Positions 46,836 through 59,697 of a DNA stretch of 64,000 bases are shown in pieces. Numbering within the stretch: position 1 is the stretch's first letter; each line of letters opens with the position of its first letter. The notes below the pieces were generated by a model, which worked only from the letters and a program-made list of their open reading frames with translations, searched no databases and was not told the DNA's origin. The DNA is from Halorubrum sp. JWXQ-INN 858 (GTDB lineage: Archaea; Halobacteriota; Halobacteria; Halobacteriales; Haloferacaceae), in assembly GCF_009806985.1 (NCBI RefSeq), contig NZ_WUAX01000008.1:28419-92418 (forward strand), read 5' to 3'. The position numbers and the translations under genes were made by a program.

Positions 46836-46939
46836 ACGCGACGGTAGCGTGGCCGGTCGTATAAAGGGTCCGCCGGACGGTCGCCGCCGACGGTGCCGCG
46901 TCCGGTACCGACTTATCGGTGGGGAGGACAGAGGGTCGT

Positions 46940-48262
46940 ATGGACGTTCACGTCTCCACCTCGACCGTCCGGGGAACGGCCCGTGCGCCACCCTCGAAGA
47001 GCTACACCCACCGCGCGCTGCTCGCCGCCGGCTACAGCGACGGCGCGACCGTCCGCTCGCCGCTCGTCTCCGCGGACACGAAGGCGACCGCCCGCGCCGT
47101 CTCCGCGTTCGGGGGAACGGTCGAGCTCGACCGTTCCCCCGACGTCTTCGAGGTGCGCGGCTTCGACGGCCGTCCCGACGTCCCGGACGACGTGATCGAC
47201 TGTGGCAACTCGGGGACGACGACCCGGCTCGTTACCGGCACCGCCGCGCTCGCCGACGGGGGGACCGTTCTCACGGGCGACGAGTCGCTCCGGTCCCGAC
47301 CGCAGGGGCCGCTGCTCGACGCGCTCACCGACCTCGGCGTCCGCGCGGAGTCGACGCGGGGCAACGGGCAGGCACCGCTCGTCCTCTTCGGCCCGCTCGA
47401 GGGCGGCGACGTCGCCATCCCCGGCGACGTCTCCTCGCAGTACGTCACCGCGCTGCTCATGGCGGGCGCGGTCACCGAGGCCGGGATCGACGTCGAGTTG
47501 ACGACCGAGCTCAAGTCCGCGCCGTACGTGAACATCACGCTCGAGCTCCTCGGCGAGTTCGGGATCGAGGCGACGCCGGTCGGGAGCGACACGGCGGACG
47601 GGGCCACGGGCTTCTCCGTGCCCGGCGGACAGACGTACGAACCCACGGACGGGACGTACACGGTCCCCGGCGACTTCTCGTCCATCTCGTACCTCGTCGC
47701 CGCCGGCGCGGTCGCCGCCGATCCCGATCGGGAGGTCCGGATCGAGGGCGCACGCCCTAGCGCCCAGGGCGACTCCGCGATCGTGGAGATCGCGGAGCGA
47801 ATGGGCGCGACGATCGACTGGGATCGCGAGGCCGGAACGATCGCCGTCGAGCGCTCCGCGCTCTCCGGCGTCGAGGTCGACGTCGGCGACACGCCCGACC
47901 TCCTGCCGACGATCGCGACGCTCGGCGCGATCGCCGACGGCGACACGCGGATCGTGAACTGCGAGCACGTCCGGTACAAGGAGACGGACCGGGTGTCCGC
48001 GATGGCCGAGGAGCTGGCGAAGCTCGGCGCGGAGACGACCGAGGAGCCCGACGTCCTCACGGTCCACGGCTCCGAGAGCGACCTCCGCGGCGCGACCGTC
48101 GACGGCCGCGCGGACCACCGGATCGTGATGTCGCTCGCGATCGCGGGGCTCGTCGCCGAGGGGACCACGACGATCCGCGGCGGGGAGCACGTCGACGTCT
48201 CGTTCCCGGACTTCTTCGCCACGCTGTCCGACCTCGGCGGCGACGTCGAGCGAGAGGCGTGA
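46940..48262 (+). CDS. aroA: 3-phosphoshikimate 1-carboxyvinyltransferase (EPSP synthase)
   Basis: 440 aa. The binding segment '[20 protein letters not shown]' places K20-S21, followed by '[14 protein letters not shown]' and '[17 protein letters not shown]'; the C-terminal half has '[20 protein letters not shown]' and '[11 protein letters not shown]'. It forms EPSP from shikimate 3-phosphate and PEP, the glyphosate-sensitive step. ATG 46940 is the conserved start (MDVHVSTS); divergent from the MBF1 gene. Confidence 0.95.
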   Translation: MDVHVSTSTVRGTARAPPSKSYTHRALLAAGYSDGATVRSPLVSADTKATARAVSAFGGTVELDRSPDVFEVRGFDGRPDVPDDVIDCGNSGTTTRLVTGTAALADGGTVLTGDESLRSRPQGPLLDALTDLGVRAESTRGNGQAPLVLFGPLEGGDVAIPGDVSSQYVTALLMAGAVTEAGIDVELTTELKSAPYVNITLELLGEFGIEATPVGSDTADGATGFSVPGGQTYEPTDGTYTVPGDFSSISYLVAAGAVAADPDREVRIEGARPSAQGDSAIVEIAERMGATIDWDREAGTIAVERSALSGVEVDVGDTPDLLPTIATLGAIADGDTRIVNCEHVRYKETDRVSAMAEELAKLGAETTEEPDVLTVHGSESDLRGATVDGRADHRIVMSLAIAGLVAEGTTTIRGGEHVDVSFPDFFATLSDLGGDVEREA

Positions 48263-48320
48263 ACGCGAAAGGGATGGACACGGGAGGCATGGACGCGAAA
48301 AGGATGGACACGGGGGACAT
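48261..48320. repeat. Direct repeat, 30-bp unit, two copies
   Basis: Units 48261-48290 and 48291-48320 share GACGCGAAAAGGATGGACAC-like sequence with four differences. The first unit starts at the last codon of aroA. Confidence 0.82.
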
Positions 48321-48419
48321 GGGCGCTAGAGCGGGCGTCGAGCCGCGTCGAGCGCGTTAGCCTCCGGACCAGTCGGTCGGCGACCGACTCGAGAACGGTG
48401 TTCCGGAAGCGACCGCCGT

Positions 48420-48689
48420 TCAGCCGGACAGGTGGTCACACGTCCAGCCGGGGTCGCGGCCGGTTCGGGTTATTAGATCGGACCGGCACGCCGGACAGTA
48501 GTCAGGGGTGACGGATCCGCTTCGGGGAACGTACACCGCGCCGCCACACGTCACGCACGCGTCCGCGACGACGGTCGTGCAGTCCGCACAGACGTTAAAG
48601 TCGTCGACCGTGAGGTCGCGCAGGGGTTCGAGCTGTTTGTCCAGGAGATACTCGTCGATGACCGTCTGGCAGTTTTGGCACGGTTTCAT
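48420..48689 (-). CDS. Small zinc-ribbon protein
   Basis: 89 aa with four CXXC pairs: 'PCQNCQ', 'VCADCT', 'ACVTCGG' and 'YCPACR', plus a final Cys, giving two zinc ribbons. Family unknown to me beyond haloarchaeal zinc-ribbon proteins (DUF7571-like). Possible nucleic-acid or protein adaptor. It is divergent from the cold-shock gene. Confidence 0.72.
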   Translation of the reverse strand: MKPCQNCQTVIDEYLLDKQLEPLRDLTVDDFNVCADCTTVVADACVTCGGAVYVPRSGSVTPDYCPACRSDLITRTGRDPGWTCDHLSG

Positions 48690-48887
48690 GGCGATGCGTG
48701 CGACACCTTGTCATCATCCGGTAAATAGTTGTCCCCGAAGCCGAACCGACGGCCGAAGCCCGAAGGACCGGGACGAACGAACGACCAGGACGCGCGAACG
48801 ACCGTTCCGCGTGCACCCCGAAACGGGAGTCATGGTACCGCGACGCTCGGAAGTCTTATCGGCAACCGGGGACTACGTTTGTTTACA

Positions 48888-49094
48888 ATGGCAGACGGAA
48901 AAGTTGACTTCTTCAACGACACTGGCGGCTACGGTTTTATCTCGACTGACGACGGCGACCTCGACGACGACGAGGACGTGTTCTTCCACATGGAAGACAT
49001 CGGCGGTCCGGACCTCGAGGAGGGCCAGGAAGTGGAGTTCGACATCGAATCATCCCCCAAGGGACCCCGCGCGACGAACCTCGTCCGCAAATAA
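48888..49094 (+). CDS. Cold-shock domain protein, first copy
   Basis: 68 aa single cold-shock domain. RNP motifs: '[10 protein letters not shown]' and 'DVFFHMEDI'. An insertion DGDLDDDE-type between them makes it longer than the second copy. Single-stranded nucleic-acid binding, probably an RNA chaperone. TCTTATC at 48853-48859 fits a TATA box 29-35 nt before the ATG. Confidence 0.95.
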   Translation: MADGKVDFFNDTGGYGFISTDDGDLDDDEDVFFHMEDIGGPDLEEGQEVEFDIESSPKGPRATNLVRK

Positions 49095-49296
49095 CAGTAC
49101 TGCTTCCGTCGTGTGTTTCGACGGGCAGGAACTCGTTCTTTCGTATCAGTCACCGTCGTAGCGAACGCGCTCGCCTGCGTCGTTCTCGACGCGTTCCGTT
49201 CGATCGCTGCGAGTCACGTCTCGACGCCCGGGAGTCCTCGTCGCCAACGATCGGTGATCCCTGGTGACGTGTTTTAAGCTGGTGCTAGCCTCGAAG

Positions 49297-49396
49297 CGTT
49301 CATAACCGCCGAGATGTGCTTATAACTGCCGACGTGAGCTGATACACGCTGAGACGTGCTTATAAACGCCGAAATGCCCTTATAACACGCCCATGT
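49297..49396. repeat. Tandem repeat, 20-bp unit, five copies, with a TATA-like core
   Basis: Units of TGCTTATAACTGCCGACGTG type at 49297-49316, 49317-49336, 49337-49356, 49357-49376 and 49377-49396; the third is most diverged. The last unit runs into the 3' end of top6A and provides its final codons and stop. At least four copies contain (C)TTATAA or CATAA. Confidence 0.88.
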
Positions 49397-50465
49397 CGTC
49401 GAGCCGTTCGGGGAGATACGTCTCGGTGACGAAGTCGAGCCCGCGGCTCGCGAGCGACTGCTGTTCGGACTTCTTGCCGATCTCCAACTGGAGCTCGATC
49501 TGTTCCTCCCAGTAGTCGGTCTGGAACCGGGGGTCCTCCAGCTCGGACTCCAAGGCGTTGACGTCCGAATCGGAGAGCGGGTCGCTCGGGAGGTCGTACT
49601 CGACGATGTCCGCGGGCTGGATCCCGACGTACCGCGCCTCCGGCGTCGCGAGGTACTTCGAGAGGTGGGCGGACTTGATCGACCCGTACGCGACGGAGCC
49701 GTAGATCCGGTAGGACCACGGGTCGCCGTCGGCGAAGACGAGGATCGGGACGTCGAGCTCGTCGTGGACCCGCTTCGTGATCCGGCGGGTCGCCCGCGCG
49801 GGCTGGCCCTTCAGGTGGATCACGAGGCAGTTGTACGCCTCGTCGAAGCCGTTCTCGACGAGCCGGTCGCGCATCCCGCCCGTCTCGACGGCGAGCGCGA
49901 AGTCGATGTCGTGATCGAGGAACTCGATCATGTCCGGGTTGTTCGGGATCTGGTAGCCGCCCTCCCCGACGTCCTCCTGACAGTGGATGTCGCGCTCGCC
50001 CCGGCGCGTCTGCTCGCGGAGCTTCAGGGGGCCCATGAGGGTCGCGCCCGACTCCTCCGGGCGCATGTGGAAGTCCTCGCGGGTGACGCCCGTGACGATC
50101 TCGAGGTCCTCGACGAGGTCGTTCGACTCGTCCTGGTCGGAGAACTGCGCCTCCGTGTTGTCCCACGACTCCGAGAGGTAGTACAGCTCACGCAGCGTCG
50201 ACGAGCGGTCCTCCTCCAACTGGTCGGCGAGGAACTCGATCGTGTACGCCGCCTTCAGGAGCTTCCGCGCGCCACGAACGGAGTTGGCGCTCCGCGTCGA
50301 CGTGCGGTCGCCGTACACCCACACGCCGCTTTCGGGGTCGTATTCGATGTTACTTTTCGTCCGGGTCGGCAGCTCGAGCTCCGGGATCCGCCCCGCCGCG
50401 AACTGGTCGTAGAAGTCGGCGGCCAGGTCGATGAGCTGCTCGCGTGCGTCTGCGTCGGTCGTCAT
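49380..50465 (-). CDS. top6A: DNA topoisomerase VI subunit A
   Basis: 361 aa, Spo11-like. The DNA-cleaving tyrosine lies in '[13 protein letters not shown]' (Y95/Y96), and the Toprim metal site in '[20 protein letters not shown]'. Type IIB topoisomerase with Top6B; relaxes and decatenates DNA. The start codon directly abuts the top6B stop codon with no spacer, so the pair is one operon. Confidence 0.96.
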   Translation of the reverse strand: MTTDADAREQLIDLAADFYDQFAAGRIPELELPTRTKSNIEYDPESGVWVYGDRTSTRSANSVRGARKLLKAAYTIEFLADQLEEDRSSTLRELYYLSESWDNTEAQFSDQDESNDLVEDLEIVTGVTREDFHMRPEESGATLMGPLKLREQTRRGERDIHCQEDVGEGGYQIPNNPDMIEFLDHDIDFALAVETGGMRDRLVENGFDEAYNCLVIHLKGQPARATRRITKRVHDELDVPILVFADGDPWSYRIYGSVAYGSIKSAHLSKYLATPEARYVGIQPADIVEYDLPSDPLSDSDVNALESELEDPRFQTDYWEEQIELQLEIGKKSEQQSLASRGLDFVTETYLPERLDDMGVL

Positions 50466-52961
50466 TTATGCGTTCACCGTGAGTTTCTCGGTCTCGACGC
50501 CGCCGACGCTCAACTCGAAGTCGGCGTCGCCGTCGATCGTGTACGTCAGTCGCCGCTCGTCGCCCGCCGCCAGCTCGGGCTTCCACTGGAGGAACCACTC
50601 GCCGTCCATCTCGACGACGGTCCCCGCCGACGGGTCGCGCGGCTCGACGGAGACGATGTCGGTCACGTCCAGCCGCTCGCTAGTGTCGGAGTAGTTCTCG
50701 ACGTGGAGCGTCACCGTTTCGCCGTTCACCTCGCGCTCGACGCTGACGTTGTTCATGATGCGGGCGAGCGCGCCCCCGATGTCGGGACGGTCCCGGCCGG
50801 TCACCTCCGACACCTTGTCGGCCATCTCCGGAAGGATCCGTCCGAGTACGTCCTGTTTCTCGCGGCGCTGCTGCATCGAGCGCCGCTTGTTGAGGTACGA
50901 CTTGAGCTCCCGGGCGGCCTCCCGGACCGCGAGTTCGATCTCGTCTTCGATCGCCGGGACGTTCGCCAGTGCGTCCTTCGACTCGCTCGTGAACGGGACG
51001 TTCGTCGAGGCGACGTGGACGCTGATCACCGCGGGGCCGTTCGGCGTCCCCGAGCCCCCGGGCTGGTCGAGCCCGTAGTTGCGCCAGCCGATCGACTTGA
51101 TCACGTCCGTCGTCGCACACGCGCCCCGCTGGTAGACGAGCGGTACGCGGTTCGCGAACCGCAGGACCTCGACGGAGCCCTCGGCCGGGATGTCGCCGCC
51201 GTAGGCGATCCCCGCCTCGACGATGAACGGGTCGCCGCCGTGGACCTCGGCGTCGCGCGTCGCGGCCGCGTAGAAGTCCGCGTCGTACTCCTTCCGAAGC
51301 CCCGCCTCGACGAGCTCGGCGGTGATCGGTGCGAGACAGTCGGTCGGGGGCGCGAGGATGTCCGTCACCCGCATCGCGTCGAGCAGGTCGGCGGCCGCGT
51401 CGCGGTCGGCCGCGATCACGGCTACCTTCGGCGGGTCGTCCGGGACCGTCCCCGCCCGCGCCCAGAGCGCGTCGACGACGTTGCCCCGCGCCGTGTCCCC
51501 GAACGTCGCGTCGTGTTGTTCCGTCACGAACCCCGCCGCGTCCGCGACGAGCGTTTCGAGGTCGCCGTGGCTGATCCGGAACGCGTCGCCGTCGAGGTTC
51601 GCGAACCGCCTCGCGAGCGCGTCGGCCATCGCCTGGACCGTCACGTCGTCCTTGCGGGTCGACGTCGCGTCGTCGACGAGCGCGTACACGTCCGGGACGA
51701 GGGCGGCTCCCTCCTCGTGGGCGTCGGAGCCGTCGGCGTCGCCGGAGCCCTCCGAGCCGTCGGCGTCGCCTCCGCGGTCGGCGGCGTCCTCGTCGCCCGC
51801 GCCGACGCCCGTGATCGCCGACCACGCGGCCTCGACGGCGTTCTCACGGACCGTGGACCCGAACGTCCGGCCGGTGTCGGCCTCGACGTCGTCCGCGACG
51901 GTTCCGACGATCGACGCCAGTTCCGAGCGCGTCAGGTGGGCGTTGCCGGCGACCGTCCCCGCCACGCCCTCGGCGAACGCGGCGGTCGCCGCCGCCCCCT
52001 TGTTGGCGACGGCGGCCTCGATGGCGGCCTCCACGTCGCGGTCCTCGTGGGCGGCGGGCGGCGACCACGCGAGCTCGCGGCCGTAGTAGACGTCACGGAA
52101 GTTGTCGATGACGCTCTCGGCCGTTTTCTTGCCGACTCGCGTGAACTCCTCCTGAAGGAACCCGGAGACGGAGTACGACTCCGTGGCCTCCAGCATCTTG
52201 ATGAGCGCGCCGAGCTCGACGCCGTGCGGGTGCGGACGGATCTCCGTCGTCTCCGCGGGGAGGTCGTCGGTCGCGCGCTCGGACTTCATCGGCTCGTCGA
52301 GCCCGGGTTCCCGGAGCTCGATCCGGGCGTGTGGGTTGACGACCGCCGTGTGTTTGATGTAGTCGTGGAGCTGGTTCCGCGCGCGCATGTTCGCCTCCAT
52401 CTCCAGTTCGATCCGCGTCCCGTGCGGGCGGTCCCAGCTCGTCTCCTCGTCGACCTTGATCTCCGGTTCGTTCGTGTCGGTGTCGATGATCAGCTCGAAG
52501 TACTGCGCCTTCGCTTGCCCCTTGGGGCGCGACGTGATCTTCGCCGGCTGTCCGGACGTGAGCTGCGAGTAGAGGACGGCGGCGGAGATCCCGATCCCCT
52601 GCTGGCCGCGCGACTGCTCCCGTTTGTGGAACCGCGAGCCGTACAGCAGTTTCCCGAACACCTTCGGGAGCTGTTCTTTCGTGATGCCCGGTCCGTTGTC
52701 CTCGATGACGAGGCGGTAGTAGTCGCCCGCCTCCTCGATCTCGACGTAAACGTCGGGAAGGATACCGGCCTCCTCGGTCGCGTCGAGGGCGTTGTCGACC
52801 GCCTCCTTGACGGCGGTGACGAGCCCGCGAGCGCCCGAGTCGAACCCGAGCATGTGTTTGTTCTTCTCGAAGAACTCGGCGATGGAGATCTCGCGCTGGC
52901 TCTCCGCCAGCTCCTCCGCGATCCCCTCCTCGTCGCCGAGACTCGACTGGAAGGACGTCAT
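50466..52961 (-). CDS. top6B: DNA topoisomerase VI subunit B
   Basis: 831 aa. GHKL ATPase motifs: '[20 protein letters not shown]' and '[20 protein letters not shown]', then '[20 protein letters not shown]'. Longer than most archaeal Top6B because of an acidic low-complexity insert at about residues 390-420 (Asp/Gly/Ser/Glu) within the H2TH/transducer region. The C-terminal immunoglobulin-like domain ends '[13 protein letters not shown]'. ATG at 52961 chosen at the conserved MTSFQSSLG start. Confidence 0.95.
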   Translation of the reverse strand: MTSFQSSLGDEEGIAEELAESQREISIAEFFEKNKHMLGFDSGARGLVTAVKEAVDNALDATEEAGILPDVYVEIEEAGDYYRLVIEDNGPGITKEQLPKVFGKLLYGSRFHKREQSRGQQGIGISAAVLYSQLTSGQPAKITSRPKGQAKAQYFELIIDTDTNEPEIKVDEETSWDRPHGTRIELEMEANMRARNQLHDYIKHTAVVNPHARIELREPGLDEPMKSERATDDLPAETTEIRPHPHGVELGALIKMLEATESYSVSGFLQEEFTRVGKKTAESVIDNFRDVYYGRELAWSPPAAHEDRDVEAAIEAAVANKGAAATAAFAEGVAGTVAGNAHLTRSELASIVGTVADDVEADTGRTFGSTVRENAVEAAWSAITGVGAGDEDAADRGGDADGSEGSGDADGSDAHEEGAALVPDVYALVDDATSTRKDDVTVQAMADALARRFANLDGDAFRISHGDLETLVADAAGFVTEQHDATFGDTARGNVVDALWARAGTVPDDPPKVAVIAADRDAAADLLDAMRVTDILAPPTDCLAPITAELVEAGLRKEYDADFYAAATRDAEVHGGDPFIVEAGIAYGGDIPAEGSVEVLRFANRVPLVYQRGACATTDVIKSIGWRNYGLDQPGGSGTPNGPAVISVHVASTNVPFTSESKDALANVPAIEDEIELAVREAARELKSYLNKRRSMQQRREKQDVLGRILPEMADKVSEVTGRDRPDIGGALARIMNNVSVEREVNGETVTLHVENYSDTSERLDVTDIVSVEPRDPSAGTVVEMDGEWFLQWKPELAAGDERRLTYTIDGDADFELSVGGVETEKLTVNA

Positions 52962-53299
52962 TCGGTGCCCGTACCTTTCGCGGTGGGACCTAAAAGCGCA
53001 CCGCCAACGGGGTGAAAGTGAAGCCGGGGTCGTACCGGGTCGATTCGGTCGGGGACGGGCTATCAGGGCGTCGAGCCGAGGATCTACCCGAGCCGTTCCT
53101 GGACAGTCCCTCGGATGCACTCACCGCACGCGCTCACCCGCTCGACCGAAGCGAGCCGGCGGCTCGGGAGGCTGAATAACGCGGGACCGTGTTGGTTGGA
53201 CCGCCGGGGAAACCGGCCGGTCGTCGATTCGGCGGTGATCGGTTCCGCCGCGGTCGGTCGTCCCGTCGCGGTCGGTTCCGGATCGGTGGGGTGCGCGAC
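52962..53299. other. Spacer between top6B and the second cold-shock gene
   Basis: Holds the top6B promoter near 52989 and, from about 53225 to 53290, an irregular run of GCGGTCGGT/GTTCCG-type short repeats next to the 3' end of the cold-shock gene. No gene or RNA is supported. Confidence 0.45.
52989..52996 (-). promoter_or_regulatory. TATA-like box of the top6B-top6A operon
   Basis: CTTTTAGG on the minus strand lies 28-35 nt before the top6B ATG. Confidence 0.5.
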
Positions 53300-53494
53300 C
53301 TACAGTCGGGTGAGGTTCTTCGCGCGCGGTCCCTTGTCCGCGTCCTCGATCTCGAACTCTACCTCCTGGCCTTCCTCGAGGTCCGGGCCGCCGACGTCTT
53401 CCATGTGGAAGAACACGTCCTCGTCCGCCTCGTCGGTCTCGATGAATCCGTAGCCGCCAGTGTCGTTGAAGAAGTCGACCTTGCCTTTCGCCAT
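53300..53494 (-). CDS. Cold-shock domain protein, second copy
   Basis: 64 aa, with RNP motifs '[10 protein letters not shown]' and 'DVFFHMEDV'. It is very close to the copy at 48888; the main difference is a shorter acidic loop between the RNP motifs. The two copies flank the top6BA operon. ATG at 53494 ([11 protein letters not shown]) is the conserved start. Confidence 0.95.
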   Translation of the reverse strand: MAKGKVDFFNDTGGYGFIETDEADEDVFFHMEDVGGPDLEEGQEVEFEIEDADKGPRAKNLTRL

Positions 53495-53557
53495 CGCGTC
53501 CGTACGGACGCCGAACAGAGGCATAAATGTTGGGTGCGTTACCGATACTCACGAAAC

Positions 53558-53626
53558 GGTCGTTTCGAACCGGTACCTCCGTCGGTTTCGAGCCGGCATC
53601 CCCGTCGGTTTCGAGCCGGTATCCCC
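53558..53626. repeat. Tandem repeat, 23-bp unit, three copies
   Basis: Units 53558-53580 (diverged), 53581-53603 and 53604-53626 share GTCGGTTTCGAGCCGG; located between the cold-shock gene and the copper ATPase gene, which are divergent. Confidence 0.85.
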
Positions 53627-53792
53627 GCCATCGATCCGCCGTGGCCCCCCGCGACGTGACCATCGAACCGCCCCTCGTTTCGTTCCCAACGTCTGCGTCC
53701 GGTCTCTGTTCGGATTCGAAGCTTTTCTCCCCGCCCAGCCGACGTTCGACAACCACAACCCGCATGAGTACGGACCCCGTATGACTAGACGT

Positions 53793-56522
<2,730 letters not shown>

Positions 56523-56580
56523 TCGCGGCGGCGACCGCTCGCCGACAGCTACTTTCCTCGCGGCGAGCTACCACCTGTCG

Positions 56581-57183
56581 ATGATCCTGAGTCGGGTGGA
56601 AGAGTGGACCGGACGGGTCAAAGCCGAACTCCAGCGGTCGTTCGCGGAGGAGTACAGCTCCCGCGAGACCGCGGGGAGCTTCGCGCTCGGCGTGTTCATC
56701 ACGATGCTGCCGACGCTCGGGACGGGGCTGATCGTCTTCGTGGCGCTCGCGTGGCTGTTCGACCGCATCAACCGCGTGGCGCTGTTCGCCTCCGTCCTCG
56801 TGTTCAATCCGGTCGTGAAGTGGGGAGTGTACGCCGCGAGCTTCACGCTCGGCGTCCTGATCCTCGGGCCCGTCCCGGGCGTGACGAGCGCCGAGGTATC
56901 GCTGTCCGCGGGGCCGGAGATCGTCACTCGGCTCCTCGTCGGGAACGTGATCCTCGCGGTCGTCGCCGCCGTCCCCGGCTACTTCGTCTGTCACCGACTC
57001 GTCGAAGCGTATCAGGCACGCGGCGTCGATATCGTCGAGACGATCGAGGAGGTCGTCGGTCCCGATCAAGGGGTCGTCGGTCCGGATGAGAAGGCCGTCG
57101 GTCCCGACGGAGGCCCCGTCGACGCGGCGGGGGAGGCCCGATCCCACGGCGACGACGCACACGGCACGGACGGCGGTCGATGA
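56581..57183 (+). CDS. DUF2062 membrane protein
   Basis: 200 aa with about three or four hydrophobic segments between residues 30 and 140. 'EEYSSRETAGSFALGVFITM' and 'RINRVALFASVLVFNPVVKW' are typical DUF2062 features. The C-terminal 40 residues are a VGPD-repeat acidic tail (VGPDQGVVGPDEKAVGPD). Function of the family is unknown. It follows copA by 58 nt. Confidence 0.8.
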   Translation: MILSRVEEWTGRVKAELQRSFAEEYSSRETAGSFALGVFITMLPTLGTGLIVFVALAWLFDRINRVALFASVLVFNPVVKWGVYAASFTLGVLILGPVPGVTSAEVSLSAGPEIVTRLLVGNVILAVVAAVPGYFVCHRLVEAYQARGVDIVETIEEVVGPDQGVVGPDEKAVGPDGGPVDAAGEARSHGDDAHGTDGGR

Positions 57184-57322
57184 CGCCTTCCGCGGCGTGA
57201 TCGCCGGGAGCCGTCCCTCGAAGGACGACAGGGGCGGACCGGGCGAAGTCGCGTCCGGTTCCCTTGACGAGTGGTGTCATGGGTTCCACAATTCTCTTTA
57301 ACCTCTCCGATAATGATTAGAC

Positions 57323-57523
57323 ATGATCCGATCTATCCAAAAAAAGCTGGATGATGTTCTCACAAGCCGGTTCGATCTCGTCCGCGCGTCCGCCGAGTAC
57401 GTCGTCTATCCGGTCGAGTCGGTCGGCGTCCGATCCGCACAGTACCTCGGCGCACAGTCGGTCGATCCGGCGGCCTCCGTCTCCTTTGGTCGGGACGGGT
57501 ACGTCGTCGAAAGCGACGACTGA
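57323..57523 (+). CDS. Small protein of unknown function
   Basis: 66 aa, soluble, with a basic N-terminus ('MIRSIQKKLDDVLTSRFDLV') and acidic end. CTTTAACC at 57296-57303, 20-27 nt before the ATG, supports a leaderless gene. No family recognised. It converges with the CYTH gene. Confidence 0.55.
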   Translation: MIRSIQKKLDDVLTSRFDLVRASAEYVVYPVESVGVRSAQYLGAQSVDPAASVSFGRDGYVVESDD

Positions 57524-57565
57524 ACCGTTTCGGTAGCGCCCGGCTGGACGCCGTCGGGACTCAAC

Positions 57566-58147
57566 TCATTCGTCGCGTTCGTTCCCCGACAACAGGAGCC
57601 CGAGATACGACGTTCGGACCCCATCCGCGGCGTCGAGTCCGAGCCGGTCGAGGACGCGCGTCGCGTCTTCCCGGGTCGTGTCGATCGCCGCTTCCTCGTT
57701 GACCTCGCGTTCCACCTCGACGAACTCGCCCACGTCCTCGACGGCGTCGAGGGTGACGGTGAACCCGTCAAGCGTCCAGAACTCCCGGTGTTTCACCACG
57801 GTAGCGGCGGGCGTGAACCCGAGCCCGGCGAGTACCGCCCCGGCCTCGTCGCCGTCGCTGACGCCCGTCTCGTGCTCCTCACGGGTTTTGGAGGCGTCGT
57901 CGAGCAGCGGCCCTTTATACGTGACCGCCGTCGTCGTCTCCCCCTCCACCGCGGAGCCGATCCCGTCCCGAAGCGGGCTCTCGTGTCTGAGCCGGAGCGC
58001 CTCGTCGGTCTCAGCGAAGTCGCGATGGGGCGCGTCGTAGTACACGTCACGCTGGCGTCCGGCGTCGACCGGCTCGGCGTCCGCCTCGCGGAGCCGTTGA
58101 CGGACGTCGTCGACGGGCGCTGGGACCTTGATCTCGACCTCGTACAT
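57566..58147 (-). CDS. CYTH-domain protein (class IV adenylate cyclase/triphosphatase-like)
   Basis: 193 aa. The CYTH signature EXEXK appears as 'YEVEIKVPAP' at residues 2-11, with later strands 'EALRLRHE', 'AVTYKGPLLDD', 'KHREFWTLDGFTVTLDAVED' and 'GEFVEVEREV' providing the tunnel Arg/Lys/Glu residues. Members hydrolyse triphosphates or make cAMP; activity here is unknown. ATG at 58147 precedes the first strand directly. Confidence 0.87.
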   Translation of the reverse strand: MYEVEIKVPAPVDDVRQRLREADAEPVDAGRQRDVYYDAPHRDFAETDEALRLRHESPLRDGIGSAVEGETTTAVTYKGPLLDDASKTREEHETGVSDGDEAGAVLAGLGFTPAATVVKHREFWTLDGFTVTLDAVEDVGEFVEVEREVNEEAAIDTTREDATRVLDRLGLDAADGVRTSYLGLLLSGNERDE

Positions 58148-58299
58148 GGACGGGATCCGTCCGTCCACGGTAATAAGTCGGCGGGACCGCCGCGCGGCGG
58201 GGCGTCGCGCGCCGGAGCCGCCCTTTCGTGTGTCACCGCGGGGCACGACGACCGCGTCGAACCGTGCGCCTTAAGGGTACAACGAGTGATGTTTCGCGC

Positions 58300-59241
58300 A
58301 TGAGCGACCAGGAGCAGGCCGACACGGACGCCGACGCCGAACAGGCCGACACCGAAGACACGACCGAAGCCGAATCGACGGGCCTGCAGGACGGCGACTT
58401 CGTCCGCATCGCCTACACGATCCGCACGGCCGACGACGACCGCGTCATCGACACGACCGACGAGGCGGTGGCCGAGGAGTCGGAGATCGACACCGACGAG
58501 TACGAGTTCGAGCCGCGGATCATCGCGCTGGGCGCGGGTCACGTCTTCCCGTCCGTCGAGGAGGCGCTCACCGGCGCGTCGGTCGGCGACGAGGGCGTCG
58601 TCGACGTCTCCGCCGAGGACGCCTTCGGCGCGTACGACCCCGACGAGGTCGAAACCGTCAAGGCCGACAAGATCCCCGAGGACAGCCGCTACCCCGGCGC
58701 GCAGATCCAGATCGACAACCGTCAGGGACACCTGGAGACGATCATCGGCGGGCGCGCCCGCGTCGACTTCAACCACCCGCTCGCGGGCGAGGAGCTCGAG
58801 TACGAGTACGAGATCCTCGAGGTCATCGACGACCGTGAGGAGAAGGCCGCCGGCCTGCTCGGGATGTACCTTCAGGAGGAGCCCGACGTCCGCATCGAGA
58901 CCGTCGTCGAGGAGGAGGAGACGGTCACCGAGGACGACGACGGCGAGGAAGTCGTCGAGACCGAGGAGGTCGAGAAGGACGTTCTCTACATCACGGCGAC
59001 GCCCGGGATGCAGATGAACCAGCAGTGGATGTTCCAGAAACAGCAGATCGCCCAGGACCTCATGGGCCGGCTCGACCTCGACCGCGTCGTCGTCGAGGAG
59101 GTCATCGAGGGCGGCGGCATGGGCGGCATGGGCGGCATGATGGGCGGCATGGGCGGTGCCGGCGCGGCCGACATCGAGGAGGCGCTCGAGGACGTGGACA
59201 TCGACGCCGACGAGATCGTCGACGAGCTCGACGAGGAGTAA
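58300..59241 (+). CDS. FKBP-type peptidyl-prolyl isomerase, SlyD-like, long archaeal form
   Basis: 313 aa. Acidic N-terminus (1-28), then FKBP core with 'GDFVRIAYTIRTADDDRVID' and the inserted-in-flap domain ('GHVFPSVEEALTGASVGDEG', 'EDAFGAYDPDEVETVKADKI'), followed by 'ARVDFNHPLAGEELEYEYEI'. The C-terminal third (about 190-313) includes a Gly/Met run GGGMGGMGGMMGGMGG near residues 268-283. Protein-folding helper. CCTTAAGGGT at 58269-58278 is a possible promoter. Confidence 0.92.
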   Translation: MSDQEQADTDADAEQADTEDTTEAESTGLQDGDFVRIAYTIRTADDDRVIDTTDEAVAEESEIDTDEYEFEPRIIALGAGHVFPSVEEALTGASVGDEGVVDVSAEDAFGAYDPDEVETVKADKIPEDSRYPGAQIQIDNRQGHLETIIGGRARVDFNHPLAGEELEYEYEILEVIDDREEKAAGLLGMYLQEEPDVRIETVVEEEETVTEDDDGEEVVETEEVEKDVLYITATPGMQMNQQWMFQKQQIAQDLMGRLDLDRVVVEEVIEGGGMGGMGGMMGGMGGAGAADIEEALEDVDIDADEIVDELDEE

Positions 59242-59314
59242 CACGGCGACCGACCGTCGGACGCGACGCTGACGAACCGATCCTTTTTGAACCCCTGCCG
59301 CCCCACCGACCGGT

Positions 59315-59572
59315 ATGGAGATCGAACGGGCCCGTGAGGACGTCGTCGTCGCCGGCACCGCCGCCGCCGCGACGGTCGCTCTCGCGGTGGTTTCGGGGCT
59401 CGGACTGATTGGGGATATCGGTGCGCTGGCGACGCTCTCGCCGGTACTCGTCTACTTCGCGTACCTCTTCTCCCGAAAGGGAGGCCCGTACGGTTCGTGG
59501 GACACGGCTCGAAACTGGGCGCTGCTCGCCGCGCTCGTCGGGGCCGTCGTGCTCCTCACGACCCTGTTGTGA
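59315..59572 (+). CDS. Small membrane protein
   Basis: 85 aa with two or three hydrophobic segments (about 10-45 and 62-84) and a short polar loop 'SRKGGPYGSWDTARN'. CTTTTTGA at 59283-59290 lies 25-32 nt before the ATG. No family recognised. Confidence 0.62.
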   Translation: MEIERAREDVVVAGTAAAATVALAVVSGLGLIGDIGALATLSPVLVYFAYLFSRKGGPYGSWDTARNWALLAALVGAVVLLTTLL

Positions 59573-59697
59573 CTGACGGACGACGGCGTCGACGTCGATG
59601 AGCTCGGTATGTGCGTCGACGTCGACGAGTTCGGTATGTGCGTCGGCGTCGGTGAATCGAGCGTCCACGTCGACCGCGCCGGAACGCGGCCGTCGTC

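Noticed and set aside
49665..53015. A very long plus-strand open frame (over 1100 codons) opposite top6A-top6B
   Set aside because: It is Arg/Val-rich, has no recognisable domain, and is the expected by-product of GC-rich third positions on the opposite strand of two well-identified genes.
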